The position numbers and the translations under genes are program-made. This document shows, piece by piece, positions 61,480-64,000 of a stretch of 64,000 bases of DNA (position 1 is its first letter; each line of letters starts with the position of its first letter). The stretch is from Sapria himalayana (taxonomy: Eukaryota > Streptophyta > Magnoliopsida > Malpighiales > Rafflesiaceae). A model generated the notes under the pieces. The model was not told the origin of the DNA and searched no databases. It saw only the letters and a program-made list of their open reading frames with translations. The stretch covers positions 558,001 to 622,000 of the forward strand of contig JAREIK010001332.1 in NCBI GenBank assembly GCA_029783825.1, written 5' to 3'.

Positions 61480-62400
61480 AACCAAATTGCAACACCCTCT
61501 GCTATGTTGGTGCATAAAAATTAATAATATTAAAGTTAAAATAGAGAAAAAATAAGTTAAGATTTTTTTAAGAATTTTGTAAATATGTTAGTTGACTAAT
61601 CTATTATCTAAATATATATTATAATCATAGATTTTCTCTGAAAAAATGTAATTTATCTCTATATATTTTATCTGATCGTAAAACATTAGATTTGAGCAAT
61701 AATATGATTGTCATAGTAAAAAATTAATAAGAAAAAAAGTAAATACTCGATTTCCTAGATTAGATAATGCATCCAAAGTATCTTACAAGTAAATGTATTA
61801 ATTGCTCAAATTTTATATTATTGGATCTCAAAATAATTATCAATCTCTTATTTTTTTAATAGATAAAGTTATCACCAAAAAATTATAAAATTTAATCATA
61901 GTCTTTTACTTAATGCATGTTGCTACTTAACTTGAATCTAAGTATTTGACTAACTGTAAGTGTTAATAATTTATGAGAGATTTCAAGTCTTTTTAAAATT
62001 TCTTCAAATACCTCAATATGCAAAGAATCATATTAAATTAAACATATTAAGGATAATATATGAAATGACTAATTATGTTGATAGTATATTTCATATCTAA
62101 ATTGATTATAATTAAAATAATTAATATTTTCTATAATTTTTTGATAAATAATAAAGTCAACTGGAAGAAACATTAGAAGTAAAGTTGATATCTAAATCAA
62201 TGTGTATTAATTGGAACACAACTTAAAAGATCGATCATTACAAGAGTATCAAGTATATATCTTCTTTGGGATTGGATGATATATCTCATAGAATAAGTAA
62301 TTTTAATACAAAGAAATTCTTGAGTCTTCTAAGGTTCTTTATATGAATTCATACTTGAAGGAACAATATGAGTTGGTTGATCTTTAAAATTTCATCTCTC
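61480..62400 (-). pseudogene. Copia RT/RNase H fragment, minus strand
   Basis: On the minus strand, SQRRYILDTLVMIDLLSCVP near 62270-62200 corresponds to the late RT motif (G-x-x-x-SQ-x-KY-x-x-DLL...). Near 61720-61600, YDNHIIAQI.CF..R.NI.RD.LHF parallels RNase H ([29 protein letters not shown]). The frame is destroyed. No LTR was recognised, so it is an isolated fragment, cut on the right by the hAT element. Confidence 0.65.
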
Positions 62401-62430
62401 ATAATGAGAATGTTATCCATCTAGATAATC

Positions 62431-62720
62431 TAGAGGTGTCAAACGTGCCGGGCCGGGCCGGGCCGGCACGAGGCACGGCACGGTCCGGCCGTGCCTGGGC
62501 CGGCCCGGCACGTTCTTAAACTGTGCCCGGGCCCGTGCCGTGCCCGGGTTAAGATAATCGCGTGCCGTGCCGTGCCTGGCCCGGCACGGCACGCCGGCAC
62601 GGGTTCATCCCGTGCCGGTTCACGCAGGCACGCGTGGCACTGGCGCCGTGCCACGCGTGCCGTGGCGTGAGTCGTGAGTCGTGAGTCACGATTCACCCCC
62701 CTGGTAAAAAGACCGCGGGT
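62431..62720 (+). promoter_or_regulatory. GC-rich subterminal repeat zone of hAT element 2
   Basis: About 290 bases packed with GGCACGG, GGCCGGGCC and CCGTGCC in both orientations, in strong contrast to the AT-rich window. These are the likely transposase-binding repeats. Between here and the ATG is a leader with an A run (62818-62833) and CT-rich tracts typical of a plant promoter/5' leader (63045-63062). The minus-strand frame at 62439-62729 is an artefact of the GC-rich repeats. Confidence 0.75.
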
Positions 62721-63278
62721 CGGGTCCAAACAGACCCGACCCGTGGTCTTTTCTGTCGAAACTTGAGTCCAGTCTTCCAGATGCCCATTAAAGTGATCCG
62801 AGCAAAAACCAACGGCAAAAAAAAAAAAAAAAATTCAAACTCCACCGATTTTCAGCCCTTGGATTCACCTCCAACGGCTAGGGGGCAGAATCCAACGGTC
62901 CTCGTGATTCTGCCCCTTAAAAATAGTAAAAAAATTCAAAAAATTAATAAAAAATTATCTTTTTTTATTTAAAAAAACATTCTTTAGCTTATAAATTCTA
63001 CCCCCCTCCCTATAACATTTATGTTTTTCAAAAACATAAAACCTCTCAATACTTTCTCTCTCTTACATAAATCGTGCATCTCTCACTCGGGCCTCGTGAT
63101 TTTGATATCGGCTTGGGTTTTCGTGAAACTCAACTTGAGTTTTGAACATCAGAGCTTCCTGCGGTGCACCTTGCACGAGACTGACCTCATTGCTTTTATC
63201 GGGTAATATACTTTACGTTTTTTTGTACTTTCTCTCTCTAAAGATTATCTCTCTAGAAAAACTTATGAAAAATAAAAA

Positions 63279-64000
63279 ATGACAAATACACCTAACACGT
63301 ATTTAAATTTGGAAAATGAAAATGTTAGTGTTACACAAACGTCTGTGGCTCCTGAAACTTTGGTTTCTCCTGTCGTCTCAGCCCAAAGTTCTAAAAAACA
63401 AAAAACTAAGATGACTTTTTTAGTTTGGACACATTTTAAAATCATAACACAGGTAGATGTTAGGGGTGAGGAACTTGAAATGACACAGTGCAAATATTGT
63501 ATGAGACTTTTAACATGCAAGAGTACATGTGGGACTGGGCACCTCAAGAGGCATGCTGAAATATGCTCCAAAAAATATAGACCCTTAGATCCTAGGCAAA
63601 CCCAACTTGGCACTACATTTTTTGAGACTGGATCGAGTTCAGTCTCAAAGTTTACTCCCTTCATATATTCCAGCGAGTTGGGTAGGGACGGCATGGCCAT
63701 GCTCATCACATTGATGGGTTTTCCGATCAGATTTTCGGAAGATCCGAGGGTAGTGCGCATCATGCAGACTTATTTTCAGCCATCCTATCGTAGGATTCCT
63801 AGGTCCACATCTAGGAATGACATACTAAAGATATATAAGTTAGAAAAACAAAAAATAATTAAGGAATTTTTGGCATTTAGTGGAGTGGTGTCCGTGACGT
63901 CCGATATATGGACATGTCTCGATGATTCTTATTATGCAGGTCTCACGAGTCATTATGTAGATTCTAACTGGACAATCAATAAAAAAATATTAGGATTCAC
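63279..64000 (+). CDS. hAT transposase, N-terminal 240 residues (partial)
   Basis: Cut-and-paste DNA transposase that acts in the nucleus on TAGAGGTGTCAA-type ends. The frame opens at the ATG at 63279 (an ATG at 63265 ends after five codons) and stays open to the last base. A Lys-rich stretch (residues 39-44) may help nuclear import. The BED zinc finger has VWTHF (49-53), C71-x2-C74, and H92...C96 in GHLKRHAEIC. It is followed by LDPRQTQL, TPFIYSSELGRDGMA, FSEDPRVVRIM, YRRIPRST and TSDIWT (207-212), whose Asp is the usual first catalytic residue of hAT transposases, then LTSHYVDSNW. The rest of the catalytic domain and the dimerisation domain lie beyond the window. No stop or frameshift in 240 codons, unlike the copy at 13035. 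Confidence 0.93.
   Translation, partial: MTNTPNTYLNLENENVSVTQTSVAPETLVSPVVSAQSSKKQKTKMTFLVWTHFKIITQVDVRGEELEMTQCKYCMRLLTCKSTCGTGHLKRHAEICSKKYRPLDPRQTQLGTTFFETGSSSVSKFTPFIYSSELGRDGMAMLITLMGFPIRFSEDPRVVRIMQTYFQPSYRRIPRSTSRNDILKIYKLEKQKIIKEFLAFSGVVSVTSDIWTCLDDSYYAGLTSHYVDSNWTINKKILGF

Larger units (their letters stand above)
62431..64000 (+). mobile_element. hAT element 2, 5' part, runs off the window
   Basis: Begins TAGAGGTGTCAAACGTGCCG. Preceded by AGATAATC, which should recur after the missing right end if it is complete. The transposase frame is open to the window edge. It is the least decayed element seen and is related to hAT element 1 along its whole readable length. Confidence 0.9.

Noticed and set aside
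62439..62729. Arg/Pro-rich open frame on the minus strand
   Set aside because: It lies wholly in the GC-rich subterminal repeats of a hAT element, where stops are rare by composition.
1..64000. Prokaryotic features such as operons, ribosome-binding sites or rho-independent terminators
   Set aside because: All recognisable content is plant transposon sequence with spliced genes; bacterial signals do not apply. No tRNA or rRNA gene was seen, though a covariance-model scan was not possible.

Overview
This 64 kb window is AT-rich plant nuclear DNA built almost entirely from nested, mostly decayed transposable elements. The evidence for a plant is Ty1/copia and Ty3/gypsy (Athila/Tat-like) retrotransposons with plant primer-binding sites, CACTA (En/Spm) elements with TNP2 and Transposase_24 proteins, and BED-finger hAT elements ending in TAGAGGTGTCAA. 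I could not identify the species. I saw no intact host gene, rRNA, tRNA or CRISPR array. Nearly all long open frames lie inside transposons, minisatellites or AT-rich DNA. The one frame that stays clean is a hAT transposase running off the right edge.

Layout. 1-732 is unresolved. 733-7185 is a minus-strand copia element (1191-6731) between ~450 bp direct repeats. 7186-9538 is the 5' half of a plus-strand copia. At about 9540 it runs abruptly into a plus-strand Ty3/gypsy pol gene. That pol gene is the outer frame of the nest: its reading order resumes in four pieces (9540-10007, 11799-12132, 28799-29173, about 51476-52200). The gaps hold a solo LTR (10008-11798), a hAT element (12133-28798) and two related minus-strand gypsy elements, B (29174 to about 51475) with A inside it (31738-46392). 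The hAT element is split by a 12.9 kb CACTA element (14447-27393). That CACTA carries decayed TNP2 and TnpA-like/Ulp1-protease genes, probable captured gene pieces and a small hAT element. Element A is split by a second CACTA element (35839-42081) and one of its LTRs holds another small hAT element.

Right side. 52200-54713 is probably the 3' end/LTR of the outer gypsy, and 54722-55233 is a small hAT element. 55234-56867 is AT-rich with a long hairpin. 56868-61405 is an imperfect tandem duplication whose first unit holds a GAGCTC-minisatellite insertion, itself hit by a hAT element. 61480-62400 is a minus-strand copia RT/RNase H fragment. 62431-64000 is the 5' end of a hAT element with an open transposase frame.

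The nesting is supported by target-site duplications, by protein motifs that resume across insertions, and by paralogous empty sites within the window. All comparisons were made by eye, so boundaries of old elements are approximate (about 10-50 bp) unless a terminal motif is cited.
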